From contig NZ_CP034852.1 of assembly GCF_005080825.1 (NCBI RefSeq), positions 335,120-399,119 on the forward strand: DNA of 64,000 nt, written 5' to 3'. The notes under the pieces were generated by a model. It saw nothing but the letters and a program-made list of their open reading frames with translations. It did no database searches and had not been told where the DNA came from. This document shows, one piece after another, positions 1-10,630 of the stretch (position 1 is its first letter; each line of letters starts with the position of its first letter). Source of the DNA: Buchnera aphidicola (Thelaxes californica). GTDB lineage: Bacteria; Pseudomonadota; Gammaproteobacteria; Enterobacterales; Enterobacteriaceae. A program made the position numbers and the translations under genes.

Positions 1-30
1 AATTCAAATTAAATTTGTTTAATAAACTCA

Positions 31-1860
31 TTACTGTATTTCAAAAGGAGGAGTAAGTGGTTTTCTATTCATTAATTCTTCAATTTGTATAGATTCAATA
101 GTTTCATATTTTAATAAAGCATCTTTCATAGCATGTAATATATCAATATTTTCAAATAAAATATTTTTTGCCCTTTCATAATTTTTTTGTATAATTAATC
201 TAATTTCTTCATCAACAATTCTTAATGTTTTTTCAGATATATACTGTACTCTAGAAACATCTTTACCTAAAAAAAAATCTTCTTCTTCTTTTAAATATAA
301 AAGAGGTCCTAATGTTTCTGAAAACCCCCATTTCATCACCATATCACGAGCTAAGTTAGTTGCTATTTTTATATCATTTGAAGCACCAGTTGATATACAT
401 TCTTTTCCATAAATAATTTCTTCAGCCAATCTGCCACCATATAATGTAGAAATTTGACTTTCTAACTTCCTTCTGTTAATACTTAAAGAATCTTCTTTAG
501 GAAGAAAAAATGTTACCCCTAATGCTTTTCCTCTTGGAATAATAGTTACTTTATGTGTAGGATCATGTTCAGGAACTAATTTTCCTACAATAGCATGTCC
601 TGCTTCATGATATGCTGTAGCTTCTTTTTGTAATTCACTCATTACCATCGATTTTCTTTCAGTTCCCAATAACAATTTGTCTTTTGCTTTTTCAAAAGCA
701 GACATAGAAACAACTATGGCATTAGAACGAGCAGATAATAAAGCTGCTTCATTAACTAAATTAGCTAAATCAGCTCCAGAAAATCCAGGAGTTCCTCGAG
801 CAATAATCATAGAATCTACATCACTATGTAAAGGAACTTTTTTAGTATGTAAATCTAAAATATTTTTTCTTCCTTTGATATCAGGAAGAGATACCATAAC
901 TTGTCTATCAAATCTACCTGGTCTTAATAAAGCAGTATCTAAAACATCAGGTCTATTGGTAGCTGCAATTAAAATTACTCCTTCATTTTTTTCAAAACCA
1001 TCCATTTCTACTAACATTTGATTTAATGTTTGTTCTCGTTCATCATTTCCTCCTCCTAAACCCGTACCTCTTTTTCTTCCCACAGCATCTATTTCATCAA
1101 TAAAAATAATACAAGGTGCTTTTTTTCTAGCTTGTTCAAACATATCTCGTACTCTTGAAGCACCTACTCCAACAAACATTTCCACAAAATCAGCTCCAGA
1201 AATTGTAAAAAAAGGAACTTTAGCTTCTCCTGCAATTGCTTTTGCTAATAGTGTTTTACCTGTTCCTGGAGAACCAATCATTAAAATTCCTTTAGGTATT
1301 TTTCCTCCTAATTTTTGAAATTTTTCAGGATATTTTAAATATTCAACTAATTCTTGTACTTCTTCTTTTGCTTCATCACAACCCGCAACATCTTTAAAAG
1401 TAATTTTAATTGCATTTTCTTGTAACATTTTTGCTTTGCTTCTTCCAAAAGAAAATGCTCCTTTTCCTCCACTTCCTATTTGTAATTGTTTCATAAAAAA
1501 GAACCAAAATCCTATTAATAATAACATAGGAAACCACGACATAAACAATTCAGATAACCAATGAGAATGTTCTGGAGTCATGCCAACTATTTTAATTTTT
1601 TTATATAATAAAGTATCTAATAATTTTGAATTATTTATAGGAACAAATGTATTATATTGACTTCTATCTTTTTTCATTACTTGAATTGCATGTTTATTAA
1701 TAAAAACTTGATAAATTTTATTTTGATCAATATCTGATATAAAATTAGAGTAATTTACTGTCTTAACGGGTAAATTATTTAAATTAAAAGTATGAACAAT
1801 AGATATTAAAAATACTGAAACTAATAACCAAAAAACTAAACTTTTAGTTATATCATTCAA
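31..1860 (-). CDS. ftsH: ATP-dependent zinc metalloprotease FtsH
   Basis: Inner-membrane AAA protease that degrades misfolded membrane proteins and short-lived regulators. Two hydrophobic segments (about residues 8-26 and 106-123) flank a periplasmic loop. The AAA domain follows, with Walker A GSPGTGKT at 196-203 (the family usually has GPPGTGKT) and Walker B FIDEID at 253-258. The protease zinc motif HEAGH is at 418-422. At 609 residues it is about 35 shorter than E. coli FtsH, mainly in the C-terminal tail. It lies 51 nt downstream of rlmE on the same strand, the conserved rlmE-ftsH pair. No heat-shock promoter could be identified with confidence. Confidence 0.98.
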   Translation of the reverse strand: MNDITKSLVFWLLVSVFLISIVHTFNLNNLPVKTVNYSNFISDIDQNKIYQVFINKHAIQVMKKDRSQYNTFVPINNSKLLDTLLYKKIKIVGMTPEHSHWLSELFMSWFPMLLLIGFWFFFMKQLQIGSGGKGAFSFGRSKAKMLQENAIKITFKDVAGCDEAKEEVQELVEYLKYPEKFQKLGGKIPKGILMIGSPGTGKTLLAKAIAGEAKVPFFTISGADFVEMFVGVGASRVRDMFEQARKKAPCIIFIDEIDAVGRKRGTGLGGGNDEREQTLNQMLVEMDGFEKNEGVILIAATNRPDVLDTALLRPGRFDRQVMVSLPDIKGRKNILDLHTKKVPLHSDVDSMIIARGTPGFSGADLANLVNEAALLSARSNAIVVSMSAFEKAKDKLLLGTERKSMVMSELQKEATAYHEAGHAIVGKLVPEHDPTHKVTIIPRGKALGVTFFLPKEDSLSINRRKLESQISTLYGGRLAEEIIYGKECISTGASNDIKIATNLARDMVMKWGFSETLGPLLYLKEEEDFFLGKDVSRVQYISEKTLRIVDEEIRLIIQKNYERAKNILFENIDILHAMKDALLKYETIESIQIEELMNRKPLTPPFEIQ

Positions 1861-1911
1861 AAAAGTAACCTCATTATTATTAATGATGTAAATAAAAACA
1901 GATAAAAAAAA

Positions 1912-2544
1912 TTATTTTTTTTTATTACCTGCAATAATAAAAAATTCACGAGAACAAGCACTAGAAGATTTCGGTTTACATATTTTTACATGAAAAAAAT
2001 GTTCACGCATCAAATTTAAATATTGATTAACGCCTGTACCCTGAAATATTTTTACTAAAAATAAACCTTCTTTAATAAGAATTAATTTTGTAATTTTCAA
2101 TGCTAGTTCAGCTAAAAAAATAGAATTTGGTATATCTATAGATGATATTCCTGTTATATTAGGAGCCATATCAGAAATTAATAAATCTACTTTTTTATTA
2201 CATACATAATTTAAAAATTGTTTCAAAAAGAGATGATTTGTCAGATCTCCTTGCATAAAAATTACCTTATCTATTTTTTTCATATTTATTCTATCGCAAG
2301 CTATAATTTCACTATTTTTTTTATTTAAAAATTGATGTGAAACATATTGAGACCATCCCCCAGGAGCAGCTCCTAAATCTACTACACATTTTTTATTATA
2401 TAATAAATTTGTCATTTTATTTATTTCATCTAACTTAAACCATGCTCTAGAACGTAATTGATTTTTATGAGAATTTTGAACATATATATCATTAAAATGT
2501 TTTTTTAACCATTTTTTAGAACTTTTAGAACGTTTTTTTTTCAT
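1912..2544 (-). CDS. rlmE: 23S rRNA 2'-O-methyltransferase RlmE (FtsJ/RrmJ)
   Basis: Methylates the ribose of U2552 in the A loop of 23S rRNA within the 50S subunit. The SAM-binding motif VDLGAAPGGW begins near residue 55. The catalytic K-D-K-E tetrad is readable: Lys in the KLDEI stretch near 38, Asp in SDMAPN, Lys in LVKIFQGTG and Glu in SREFFI. Length 210 matches E. coli RlmE (209). It sits between greA and ftsH on the minus strand; yhbY, found between greA and rlmE in E. coli, is absent here. The N-terminus is strongly basic, as expected for an rRNA-binding enzyme. Confidence 0.97.
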   Translation of the reverse strand: MKKKRSKSSKKWLKKHFNDIYVQNSHKNQLRSRAWFKLDEINKMTNLLYNKKCVVDLGAAPGGWSQYVSHQFLNKKNSEIIACDRINMKKIDKVIFMQGDLTNHLFLKQFLNYVCNKKVDLLISDMAPNITGISSIDIPNSIFLAELALKITKLILIKEGLFLVKIFQGTGVNQYLNLMREHFFHVKICKPKSSSACSREFFIIAGNKKK

Positions 2545-2688
2545 AATTTTACTAATTTTTTTATAAATAAAAATACTAATATCATTAAAAAGATTTTTAA
2601 TAAAATATTTTAAGATAAATATGTTTACATTGTAAAATAAACATAAGAATGATAAACATTTTTATGTATAAAAAATTTTTTGAAATGA

Positions 2689-3168
2689 TTAAACATGTTG
2701 TATCATTAAAATTTGATATTTTACTATTCCTCTAGGAGTTTTTACTAAAACGATATCATCAATTTCTTTCCCTATTAACGCTCGAGCAACAGGAGAATTA
2801 ATAGAAATTAATTTTTTTTTGAAATTAGATTCATCATCCCCTACAATACGGTATACAAATTTTTTTTTTTCATCAATATTATAAATTGTAACTGTAGAAC
2901 CAAAAATTACTCTTCCTGTATTACTAATTTTTTTTATGTCTATAATATGAGCTTTAGATAAAATTGTTTCAATATATCTAATACGACTTTCACAAAATCC
3001 TTGTTCTTCACGAGCAGCATGATATTCTGCATTTTCTTTTAAATCGCCATGTTTTCTTGCTTCTTGAATTGCATTAATAATTTTAGGTCTTTGATTCTTT
3101 TTTAATTCATATAATTCATTTAACAGTTTTATTTCTCCAGAAATTGTAATAGGAATGTGTTCTATCAT
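2689..3168 (-). CDS. greA: Transcription elongation factor GreA
   Basis: Binds the RNA polymerase secondary channel and stimulates cleavage of backtracked transcripts. The N-terminal coiled coil (about residues 1-75) carries the acidic tip motif in DLKENAEYHAAREEQ, which supplies the metal-binding Asp and Glu. The C-terminal FKBP-like domain ends in TPRGIVKYQI. Length 159 versus 158 in E. coli. A T11 run at 2860-2870 reads as A11 on the coding strand and is a possible slippage site, but the frame is intact. First gene of the leftward greA-rlmE-ftsH run. Efficient transcript cleavage could matter in a genome full of homopolymers; that is inference. Confidence 0.97.
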   Translation of the reverse strand: MIEHIPITISGEIKLLNELYELKKNQRPKIINAIQEARKHGDLKENAEYHAAREEQGFCESRIRYIETILSKAHIIDIKKISNTGRVIFGSTVTIYNIDEKKKFVYRIVGDDESNFKKKLISINSPVARALIGKEIDDIVLVKTPRGIVKYQILMIQHV

Positions 3169-3568
3169 ACTATATTCTCCTTAATCTATTCTATTAAATA
3201 TAGAATAATTCAAATTAACTATATTAATAATAACAATTTCAATGTTATTAATACAATTTATTTTATTAAAAAATGGAATTTTCATATTTAAATATAATAA
3301 AGTTATTAACTTCGTTAATATATTTTTCAAAAAAATTATGTATAGATTATATTTAATTAAATATATAAAAAAATTTTTTATTTTACAAACATAAATAAAA
3401 TAATTAAGATAATACCTAATAACTTTTTTTTGATTTATACTATATAAACAATTATATATTGTTAAAAATATCAGAATTATGATTATTATAATGTATAGCT
3501 AAAAAAGATATATAATTTTTAATTAAAAATTTTTTATTTCCATCCACAATTTAAGTTTATATTACAAA
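3169..3568. other. Gene-free gap between divergent greA and ibaG
   Basis: No open frame with recognisable homology on either strand. The stretch is almost pure A/T. It must hold the promoters of greA (leftward) and ibaG (rightward), but AT content makes -10 look-alikes uninformative. A 7-bp hairpin (arms 3188-3194 and 3200-3206, loop 5) lies in the greA leader, and an 8-bp one sits at 3228-3250. Neither has a U-tract. Whether they regulate greA cannot be judged from sequence. Confidence 0.5.
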
Positions 3569-3835
3569 ATGAAAATTAAAGATATTAAAATATTATTAAA
3601 AAAAAAAATACCATTAAGTGACATCTATATTGAAGGAAATAATCAACATATAAAAATTATCGCAATCGGTGATATATTTAACAATATGAATACTATGCAA
3701 AGAGAAAAAACCATATATAATATTTTAACTCCATATATAATTAATCAAACCATACATGCTGTTAGTATCAATGCATATTCTCTTATAGAATGGAAAAATA
3801 ATTATATAAATAATGCGAATAAACATAAAAAATAA
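3569..3835 (+). CDS. ibaG: BolA-family protein IbaG (YrbA)
   Basis: Small BolA-like protein (88 residues; E. coli IbaG 84-89) of the family that pairs with monothiol glutaredoxins and binds Fe-S clusters. The family signature is clear in IIAIGDIFNNM and in HAVSINAYSLIEW, with the conserved His near residue 69. In E. coli it is followed by murA; here the next 347 nt hold no gene, so murA has apparently been lost from this position. It is divergent from greA. Identity rests on family resemblance over the full length; its exact role in this organism is not known from the sequence. Confidence 0.9.
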   Translation: MKIKDIKILLKKKIPLSDIYIEGNNQHIKIIAIGDIFNNMNTMQREKTIYNILTPYIINQTIHAVSINAYSLIEWKNNYINNANKHKK

Positions 3836-4182
3836 AATAATATTTATAAATATATTCTATAATGAAAATACACAATATTTTCATTAAATTTTATTATATA
3901 TTTAAATATTAAAAAGTAATTGTTATAATAAAATTATTATTTTTAATAAAAAATTTATTTTATGAAATATATAAAAATAATTACAAAAATTTTGTACTTT
4001 TAACTACAATAAAATTAATAAAAAATAAAATATTTATTTAAAAAAAATCATATAGAGTATATGATTTTTTTTATTTATATACAATTTTGAAAATCATTAT
4101 CTTAAAATTATTTAACAATAATATATATAAATCAAAATAAATAAATTATTGCTATTTTTTATTAAAAAAGGAATAAAAAATT
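3836..4182. other. Gene-free gap where murA is expected
   Basis: In E. coli murA (UDP-GlcNAc enolpyruvyl transferase) follows ibaG, and I recall the same in the pea-aphid Buchnera. Here no murA-like frame or fragment can be read in 347 nt. The only structured element is the terminator hairpin at 4041-4072, about 200 nt beyond ibaG, which may be what is left of the 3' end of the lost gene. The rest is A/T-only sequence and presumably includes the rplU promoter. Confidence 0.5.
4041..4072 (+). terminator. Rho-independent terminator downstream of ibaG
   Basis: Perfect 14-bp stem: arm 4041-4054, loop GAG at 4055-4057, arm 4058-4071. The arms end in an A-run and a T-run, so it can act in both directions. 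It is the strongest hairpin in this gap and lies between ibaG and rplU. It would end transcription from ibaG or from the vanished murA. Confidence 0.7.
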
Positions 4183-4494
4183 ATGTACGCTGTTTTTACA
4201 AGTGGTGGAAAACAATATAAAGTATCTGAAGGATCAATAATAAAAATAGAAAAATTAAATATAAGAATAGGTTCAACCATTAAAATAAAAAAAATATTAA
4301 TGATAAATGATGAAACAAACAAAAAAATAGGAACTCCATTTTTAAAAAAATCATATATACATGCTATAATTGATGAACATGGTAAATCAAAAAAAATCAA
4401 TATTATTAAATTTAAAAGAAGAAAACATTATAAAAAAAAACAAGGTCATAGACAATTATTTACTAAAATACGTATTACAAAAATTCACGGTTAA
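4183..4494 (+). CDS. rplU: 50S ribosomal protein L21
   Basis: L21 of the large subunit, which contacts 23S rRNA and L20. Length 103 equals the E. coli protein. The N-terminus [14 protein letters not shown] and the C-terminal [18 protein letters not shown] block are diagnostic. A good ribosome binding site (AAAAAGGA) precedes the ATG. It is followed after 14 nt by rpmA, the usual rplU-rpmA pair. A reverse-strand frame over it is only a shadow. Confidence 0.98.
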   Translation: MYAVFTSGGKQYKVSEGSIIKIEKLNIRIGSTIKIKKILMINDETNKKIGTPFLKKSYIHAIIDEHGKSKKINIIKFKRRKHYKKKQGHRQLFTKIRITKIHG

Positions 4495-4508
4495 AAAAAG
4501 GAATCAAC

Positions 4509-4769
4509 ATGGCACAAAAAAAAGCTGGAGGATCTACTCGAAATGGGAGAGATTCTAACCCCAAAAAATTAGGAGTAAAAAAATTTGGAGGGGAATTTGT
4601 TATATCAGGCAATATATTAGTGAAACAAAGAGGAACTAAATTTCACCCAGGATTAAATGTACAATGTGGAAAAGATCATACACTATTTGCAGTAAAAAAT
4701 GGAATTGTTCAATTTAAAAAAAAAGGAGTTAAATATCGCACTTACGTAAATGTAATTCAATCAAAATAA
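4509..4769 (+). CDS. rpmA: 50S ribosomal protein L27
   Basis: L27, whose N-terminal tail reaches the peptidyl transferase centre. Length 86 (E. coli 85). It starts directly [16 protein letters not shown], so there is no Firmicute-type N-terminal extension that needs cleavage. The core motif [16 protein letters not shown] is present. The gene starts 14 nt after the rplU stop with AAAAAAGGA as binding site. In E. coli yhbE follows; here obgE is the next gene after 139 nt. Confidence 0.98.
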   Translation: MAQKKAGGSTRNGRDSNPKKLGVKKFGGEFVISGNILVKQRGTKFHPGLNVQCGKDHTLFAVKNGIVQFKKKGVKYRTYVNVIQSK

Positions 4770-4824
4770 TACTCCAATTAAACATTAATTAATATCACTA
4801 CACTCAATAAATGTATTTATTTAA

Positions 4825-5931
<1,107 letters not shown>

Positions 5932-5968
5932 AAAACATTGAAAAATACATATATTTTTATAACTTTTA

Positions 5969-6011
5969 TTTTTTTCAACTCGGATAAAAATGTATCTCGT
6001 GTTGAAAAAAA
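5969..6011. terminator. Bidirectional terminator between obgE and rpsI
   Basis: Arms 5969-5979 (T7 then CAAC) and 6001-6011 (GTTG then A7) pair perfectly for 11 bp. The interior can extend the stem imperfectly. The element lies between two convergent genes and carries T-runs for both strands, as expected for a shared terminator. Confidence 0.6.
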
Positions 6012-6020
6012 TATTATTTA

Positions 6021-6407
6021 TTAACGTTTTGAAAATTGTGGTTTTTTTCGTGCTTTTCTTAAACCAACTTTTTTTCTTTCTACTTGACGTGAATCACGTG
6101 TCACAAGTCCTGCTTTTCTTAATTTAATTCGAAAAGCACTATCATATTGAATTAAAGCTCGTGCAATTCCTTGACGCACAGCCCCAGCTTGACCTGAAAT
6201 ACCTCCTCCTGTTACAGTAATATACAAATTAATATTTTTAATCATATCAACAACTAAAAGGGGTTGTAAAATAATCATTCGAGCAGTTTCTTTTTGAAAA
6301 TATGTTTCAATAGTACGTTTATTTATTAAAATTTTACCATTTCCTTTTTCTAAAAATACTCGAGCAGAAGAACTTTTCCTTCTTCCTGTTCCATAATGCT
6401 TTATCAT
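6021..6407 (-). CDS. rpsI: 30S ribosomal protein S9
   Basis: S9 of the small-subunit head; its C-terminal tail reaches the P-site tRNA. Length 128 (E. coli 130). It begins [19 protein letters not shown] and ends in the canonical basic tail [12 protein letters not shown], whose last Arg contacts tRNA. It lies 20 nt downstream of rplM, the universal rplM-rpsI pair. Its stop is close to the shared terminator with obgE. Confidence 0.98.
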   Translation of the reverse strand: MIKHYGTGRRKSSSARVFLEKGNGKILINKRTIETYFQKETARMIILQPLLVVDMIKNINLYITVTGGGISGQAGAVRQGIARALIQYDSAFRIKLRKAGLVTRDSRQVERKKVGLRKARKKPQFSKR

Positions 6408-6427
6408 ATTATTTACCTAATATATAT

Positions 6428-6859
6428 TTAAGTGATGTATAAATCATGAGGATTTTGAGCAAAATGTATATGTTGATGATCAGAAAAAATTTTTAATTTT
6501 TTTAACATTTCTCTTCCTAAAGAATTTTTAGGAAGCATGCCTTTGACTGCAAGATAAATAATTCTTTCAGGGTTCGTGATTAACATATCTTTAAAACTAA
6601 TTTGTTTAATACCACCAATATAACCAGTATGGTGATAATATTTTTTATTTATATTTTTTTTTCCTGTCAACAATATTTTTTTTGCATTAACAACAATAAC
6701 ATAATCTCCAGTATCTATATGTTTCGTATATTCTGGTTTATGTTTTCCTCTTAAATATATAGATATGGTAGTCGCTAACCTTCCTAATATTTTGTTTTGA
6801 GCATCTATACAGTACCATTTTTTTTTTATGGTATTTTTTTTAGCCGAAAAAGTTTTCAT
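6428..6859 (-). CDS. rplM: 50S ribosomal protein L13
   Basis: L13, an early-assembly 23S rRNA-binding protein. Length 143 (E. coli 142). Diagnostic stretches are [19 protein letters not shown] and [15 protein letters not shown]. First gene of the rplM-rpsI operon; the 275-nt region up to pheA should contain its promoter. No separate autoregulatory structure can be recognised. Confidence 0.98.
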   Translation of the reverse strand: MKTFSAKKNTIKKKWYCIDAQNKILGRLATTISIYLRGKHKPEYTKHIDTGDYVIVVNAKKILLTGKKNINKKYYHHTGYIGGIKQISFKDMLITNPERIIYLAVKGMLPKNSLGREMLKKLKIFSDHQHIHFAQNPHDLYIT

Positions 6860-7134
6860 TAATCCACAACCTTTTTTTTGAAAAAAATAATTACACTAAA
6901 ATAATCAAATTTATATTAACTAATTATTATAAAATAAGAAAAGAGATAGTACAAAACTATTAAAAATAATAGCATGATCAATTAAATAATTAAAGTACAT
7001 TTATATTTATCACGTAATGAACACATTATAAAAATTAAACTTGTAATAAAAATTATTATAAATACATAAACATCATTAATGTCATATGTATTGTTATATT
7101 TATTATGTTTACTATAATTAAGGGGTTTATGGCC

Positions 7135-8274
7135 ATGAATACAACAAATATATTAAAATCATTAAGAAAAAAAATTAATTTAGTAGATGAGTCTATAATA
7201 GAATTGTTGTCTAAAAGACAATCTCTTATAAAAGAGATAGCAAAAGAAAAAATTGAAAAAAAATTAAAAATAAGAGATGAAAAAAGAGAAAAAGAATTAT
7301 TATGTTTTATTGAAAAAATCTCAAAACAAAAAAAATTAAATACCCAATTAATTTTAAAAATATTCAAATTAATCATTTTAAATTCTGTTTTAGAACAAAA
7401 AAAATTTTTAAAAATTATATCTAATAAAAAAATAAATGATAAAACAATTTCTCTTTTAGGTCCAAAAGGATCATATTCTTATATTGCAGCATTAAAATAT
7501 AATAAATATAAATTGAAAAATTATGAATTAAATATGTTATCTAACTTTAAAGAAATAGTATGTGCAGTAGAATTAAATCAATCTCATTATGGTATATTAC
7601 CTTTAGAAAATACTAGTTCAGGAGACATTGAAGAAGTATTTAATTTATTATTTGAACATGATATTTTTATAATAAATGAATTCTATTTAAAAATAGAACA
7701 TTGTTTATTATCTATAAAAACATCTGATATTCATAAAATAAAAAATGTATATTCACATTATCAACCTTTAAAACAATGTAATAAATTTATCCAATTATTT
7801 CCACATTGGAATATTAAAAAAATTTCAAGTAGTTCTTATGGTATGCAAAAAATTATGCAATCTAATTGCATTACAAACGCTGTTATTGGAAGTGAAGAAG
7901 GAGCAAAATTATATGGTTTACAAATAATTAAAAAAAATATTTCTAATCAAAAAAAAAATATAACACGATTTATAATCATTTCCAAAAAATTAAAAAAAAA
8001 TCATAAAAATATTCCACTGAAAACTTCAATAGTGTTAAAATTAGATAAAAATATAAATAATTTTTTAGAAATCTTAAAAATTTTTAAAAGTTATTCAATT
8101 GTAATACATAAACTCCAAACGCATATAAATATTCATAAACCAACAAAAAAATTTTTTTATTTAGAAATTACAAATGATCTATATTCTAATAATACCATTA
8201 AATTCATAAAAGAAATAAAAAAAATAGTTGATTTTATAAAAATATTAGGTTGTTATCCAATTAATAATATATAA
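7135..8274 (+). CDS. pheA: Bifunctional chorismate mutase / prephenate dehydratase (P-protein)
   Basis: Turns chorismate into prephenate and then phenylpyruvate, the committed route to phenylalanine. Mutase domain about residues 1-90 keeps the catalytic Arg11, Arg28 and Lys39 equivalents. The dehydratase domain spans about 104-285, with LGPKGSYS and the TRF motif at 277-279. A C-terminal ACT-like domain follows. The E. coli feedback motifs GALV and ESRP align with NNFL (308-311) and QTHI (328-331), so phenylalanine binding is probably lost. Start at 7135 is chosen because AAGGGG at 7120-7125 is 9 nt upstream; in-frame ATGs at 7105 and 7129 are less well placed. No leader peptide or attenuator seen. 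Confidence 0.96.
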   Translation: MNTTNILKSLRKKINLVDESIIELLSKRQSLIKEIAKEKIEKKLKIRDEKREKELLCFIEKISKQKKLNTQLILKIFKLIILNSVLEQKKFLKIISNKKINDKTISLLGPKGSYSYIAALKYNKYKLKNYELNMLSNFKEIVCAVELNQSHYGILPLENTSSGDIEEVFNLLFEHDIFIINEFYLKIEHCLLSIKTSDIHKIKNVYSHYQPLKQCNKFIQLFPHWNIKKISSSSYGMQKIMQSNCITNAVIGSEEGAKLYGLQIIKKNISNQKKNITRFIIISKKLKKNHKNIPLKTSIVLKLDKNINNFLEILKIFKSYSIVIHKLQTHINIHKPTKKFFYLEITNDLYSNNTIKFIKEIKKIVDFIKILGCYPINNI

Positions 8275-8460
8275 AAAGTTTTCACAAACAAAAAAAATCA
8301 GTATAATACTTTATAACTTTTTAAGTTAAAATTATTAATAACATAAAAATAAAAAATTTATTTATTTTAGACATCACATTTTTTATTCTATTTTATTAAT
8401 ATATTTAATAAATAAAAAAAATTTAACACTATCCTCTTATTTTAAAAAATTGAGAAAAAA

Positions 8461-9813
8461 ATGTTTAATACTTTAACTGAACATTTAAATAAAATTTTAA
8501 ATAAAATTTCTAATACAGGAAGATTAACAGAACAAAATATTCAAAATACTTTAAGAGAAGTACGCACAGCTTTACTAGAAGCTGACGTATCATTAGAAGT
8601 AATAAAAAATTTCATAGAAAAAGTAAAATTACAATCTATAGGAAAAAAATTTAACAAAGAATTAACACCTGGACAAGAATTAATTAAAGTAGTAAAACAA
8701 GAACTTATTAATTGTATGAAAAATACAAATGAACATTTAAATTTTTCCACTATTCCTCCAGCAATAATATTAATGGTAGGATTACAAGGAATGGGAAAAA
8801 CAACAACAACAGCAAAATTAGGAAAATATATTCAAAAAAATAAGAAAAAAAAAGTACTTTTAGTATCTTTAGATATACATCGTCCTGCGGCAATAGAACA
8901 ATTAAAAGTATTATCAGAGCAAATTCAAGTGGATTTTTTTTCTCCTTTAACAATACATAATCCATTACAAATAGCACAAGATGCTTTATCATATGTAAAA
9001 AACAAAATGTATGAAGTAATCATTTTTGATACTGCTGGTCGTTTGCATGTTAATGAAAATATGATGAAAGAATTAAATCAAATTTATAATTCTATATCTC
9101 CAATTGAAACATTATTAACTATAGATGCTATGATTGGACAAGATGCACATAATATTATTAATCAGTTTAGTAAAAATATTAATATTACTGGAATTGTTAT
9201 CACAAAAATCGATGGTAATGCTAGAGCAGGAGTAGCACTTTCTATAAAAGAAATGACTGGAAAACCAATTAAATTTATGGGAATAGGCGAAAAAGTCGAT
9301 GACATCGAAGCGTTTAATCCAGAAAAAATAGCAAATAGAATATTAGGAATGGGTGATACAATATCAATAATTGAAGAAATAGAAAGAAAAATTACTAAAA
9401 AACAATCCCATAATTTAAAAAAAAAAATTAATTCTGGAAAAAAATTTACATTAAATGATTTTTTAATTCATATTACAGAAATCAACAAATCAGGAGGAAT
9501 AGTAAATTTAATAAATAGATTACCTCAAAATGATGTATTAAAAAATCAATCACCGAATTCTATGAATAATAACATTTTGAAAAAGTTTTCTGCTATCATT
9601 CAATCTATGAATCATACAGAAAAAATGGATCCAGACATTATTAAATCTTCTAGAAAAAAAAGAATTGCTTTAGGTTCTGGTACTAAAGTTCAAGATATTA
9701 ATATAATGTTAAAACAATTTTTATATTTACAAAATATTATGAAAAAAGTTAAAACCGGAAATATAAAAAGTATCTTTGAAAATATAAAAAATATTTTTTC
9801 AGGTAAACGATAA
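8461..9813 (+). CDS. ffh: Signal recognition particle protein Ffh
   Basis: SRP GTPase that binds 4.5S RNA and signal sequences for co-translational insertion. The N domain (1-90) is followed by the G domain with GLQGMGKTTT at 107-116 and DTAGRL near 192. The M domain keeps the RNA-binding SRKKRIALGSG stretch near residue 397. Its finger loop looks lysine/asparagine-rich and methionine-poor, as in other AT-rich genomes. Length 450 (E. coli 453). It is 29 nt upstream of rpsP, as in E. coli. The ffs RNA is not in this window. Confidence 0.97.
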   Translation: MFNTLTEHLNKILNKISNTGRLTEQNIQNTLREVRTALLEADVSLEVIKNFIEKVKLQSIGKKFNKELTPGQELIKVVKQELINCMKNTNEHLNFSTIPPAIILMVGLQGMGKTTTTAKLGKYIQKNKKKKVLLVSLDIHRPAAIEQLKVLSEQIQVDFFSPLTIHNPLQIAQDALSYVKNKMYEVIIFDTAGRLHVNENMMKELNQIYNSISPIETLLTIDAMIGQDAHNIINQFSKNINITGIVITKIDGNARAGVALSIKEMTGKPIKFMGIGEKVDDIEAFNPEKIANRILGMGDTISIIEEIERKITKKQSHNLKKKINSGKKFTLNDFLIHITEINKSGGIVNLINRLPQNDVLKNQSPNSMNNNILKKFSAIIQSMNHTEKMDPDIIKSSRKKRIALGSGTKVQDINIMLKQFLYLQNIMKKVKTGNIKSIFENIKNIFSGKR

Positions 9814-9842
9814 TTTATTAATAGAACAATTAAAAGGTAAAA

Positions 9843-10100
9843 ATGATTAAAATAAGATTAGCACGTCATGGAGTCAAAAAAAAACCATTTTATAAAATAA
9901 TTATAGCTGATAGTAAATCTCCTAGAGATGGAAAATTTATTGAAAAAATTGGTTTTTTTAATCCATTTAGTAAAAATGAAAAAGAAAAAATTCATATTAA
10001 TTTAAAAAGATTAGAATATTGGATACAAAAAGGAGCACAACTTTCAGATCGTACTAAATATTTAATTAAAAAAACAAAAAAAAATAATATTATAATATAA
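9843..10100 (+). CDS. rpsP: 30S ribosomal protein S16
   Basis: S16, a small-subunit assembly protein. Length 85 (E. coli 82). It begins MIKIRLARHGVKKKPFYKI and carries DSKSPRDGKFIEKIGFFNP, both hallmark stretches. First gene of the rpsP-rimM-trmD-rplS operon; AAAGG lies just upstream of the ATG. The gap to rimM is 14 nt. Confidence 0.98.
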   Translation: MIKIRLARHGVKKKPFYKIIIADSKSPRDGKFIEKIGFFNPFSKNEKEKIHINLKRLEYWIQKGAQLSDRTKYLIKKTKKNNIII

Positions 10101-10114
10101 AATTAAACAAAATA

Positions 10115-10621
10115 ATGAACAATCATTTTACTATTGCTGGAAAAATTACTGTTCCTTATGGAATTTTAGGTTGGATGCATTTTTTATCTTTTACAGAAAA
10201 CAAAAAAAATATATTTTTTTATCAACCTTGGTTTATAAAAACAAAACATCAATATGTTGATATTTCCATAGAAAGTTGGAAAAAACATAACAAAAAATTT
10301 ATTATTAAAATAAAAAATATAAACGATAGAAATCAAGCTTTTTTTTTTCAAAAAAAAGAAATATATGTTCAAAATAATTGTTTTCCATTATTAACCAATG
10401 ATGAATATTATTATAAAGACATTATAAAATGTAATGTTTACGACGAATTTAGTATATACATTGGAGAAGTAATAAACATTGTTAATAATAAATTTTATGA
10501 TCTTTTAATTATAAAAAATAAACAATCAAAACAAATATATATTCCATTTATATATAAGAAAATAATAAAAAAAGTTAATATAGATAAAAAAGAAATTATT
10601 ATTAAAATAAATTATAATTAA
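10115..10621 (+). CDS. rimM: Ribosome maturation factor RimM
   Basis: Assists assembly of the 30S head and binds S19. Length 168 (E. coli 182). The N-terminal domain starts with the typical ITVPYGILGWMH; a PRC-barrel domain follows from about residue 95 (DEYYYKDIIKCNVY, then IGEVINIVNNKFYDLLII). Conservation is modest, and much of the gene is lysine/isoleucine-rich. The call rests on these motifs and on its fixed place between rpsP and trmD. Confidence 0.93.
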   Translation: MNNHFTIAGKITVPYGILGWMHFLSFTENKKNIFFYQPWFIKTKHQYVDISIESWKKHNKKFIIKIKNINDRNQAFFFQKKEIYVQNNCFPLLTNDEYYYKDIIKCNVYDEFSIYIGEVINIVNNKFYDLLIIKNKQSKQIYIPFIYKKIIKKVNIDKKEIIIKINYN

Positions 10622-10630
10622 ATTAAAATA

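Noticed and set aside
677-1021. Plus-strand frame of 114 codons
   Set aside because: Antisense shadow inside ftsH, no independent homology or ribosome binding site.
8280-8307. TTTCAC and TATAAT with 16-nt spacing upstream of ffh
   Set aside because: Possible promoter, but -10-like hexamers are everywhere in this base composition and nothing independent supports it.
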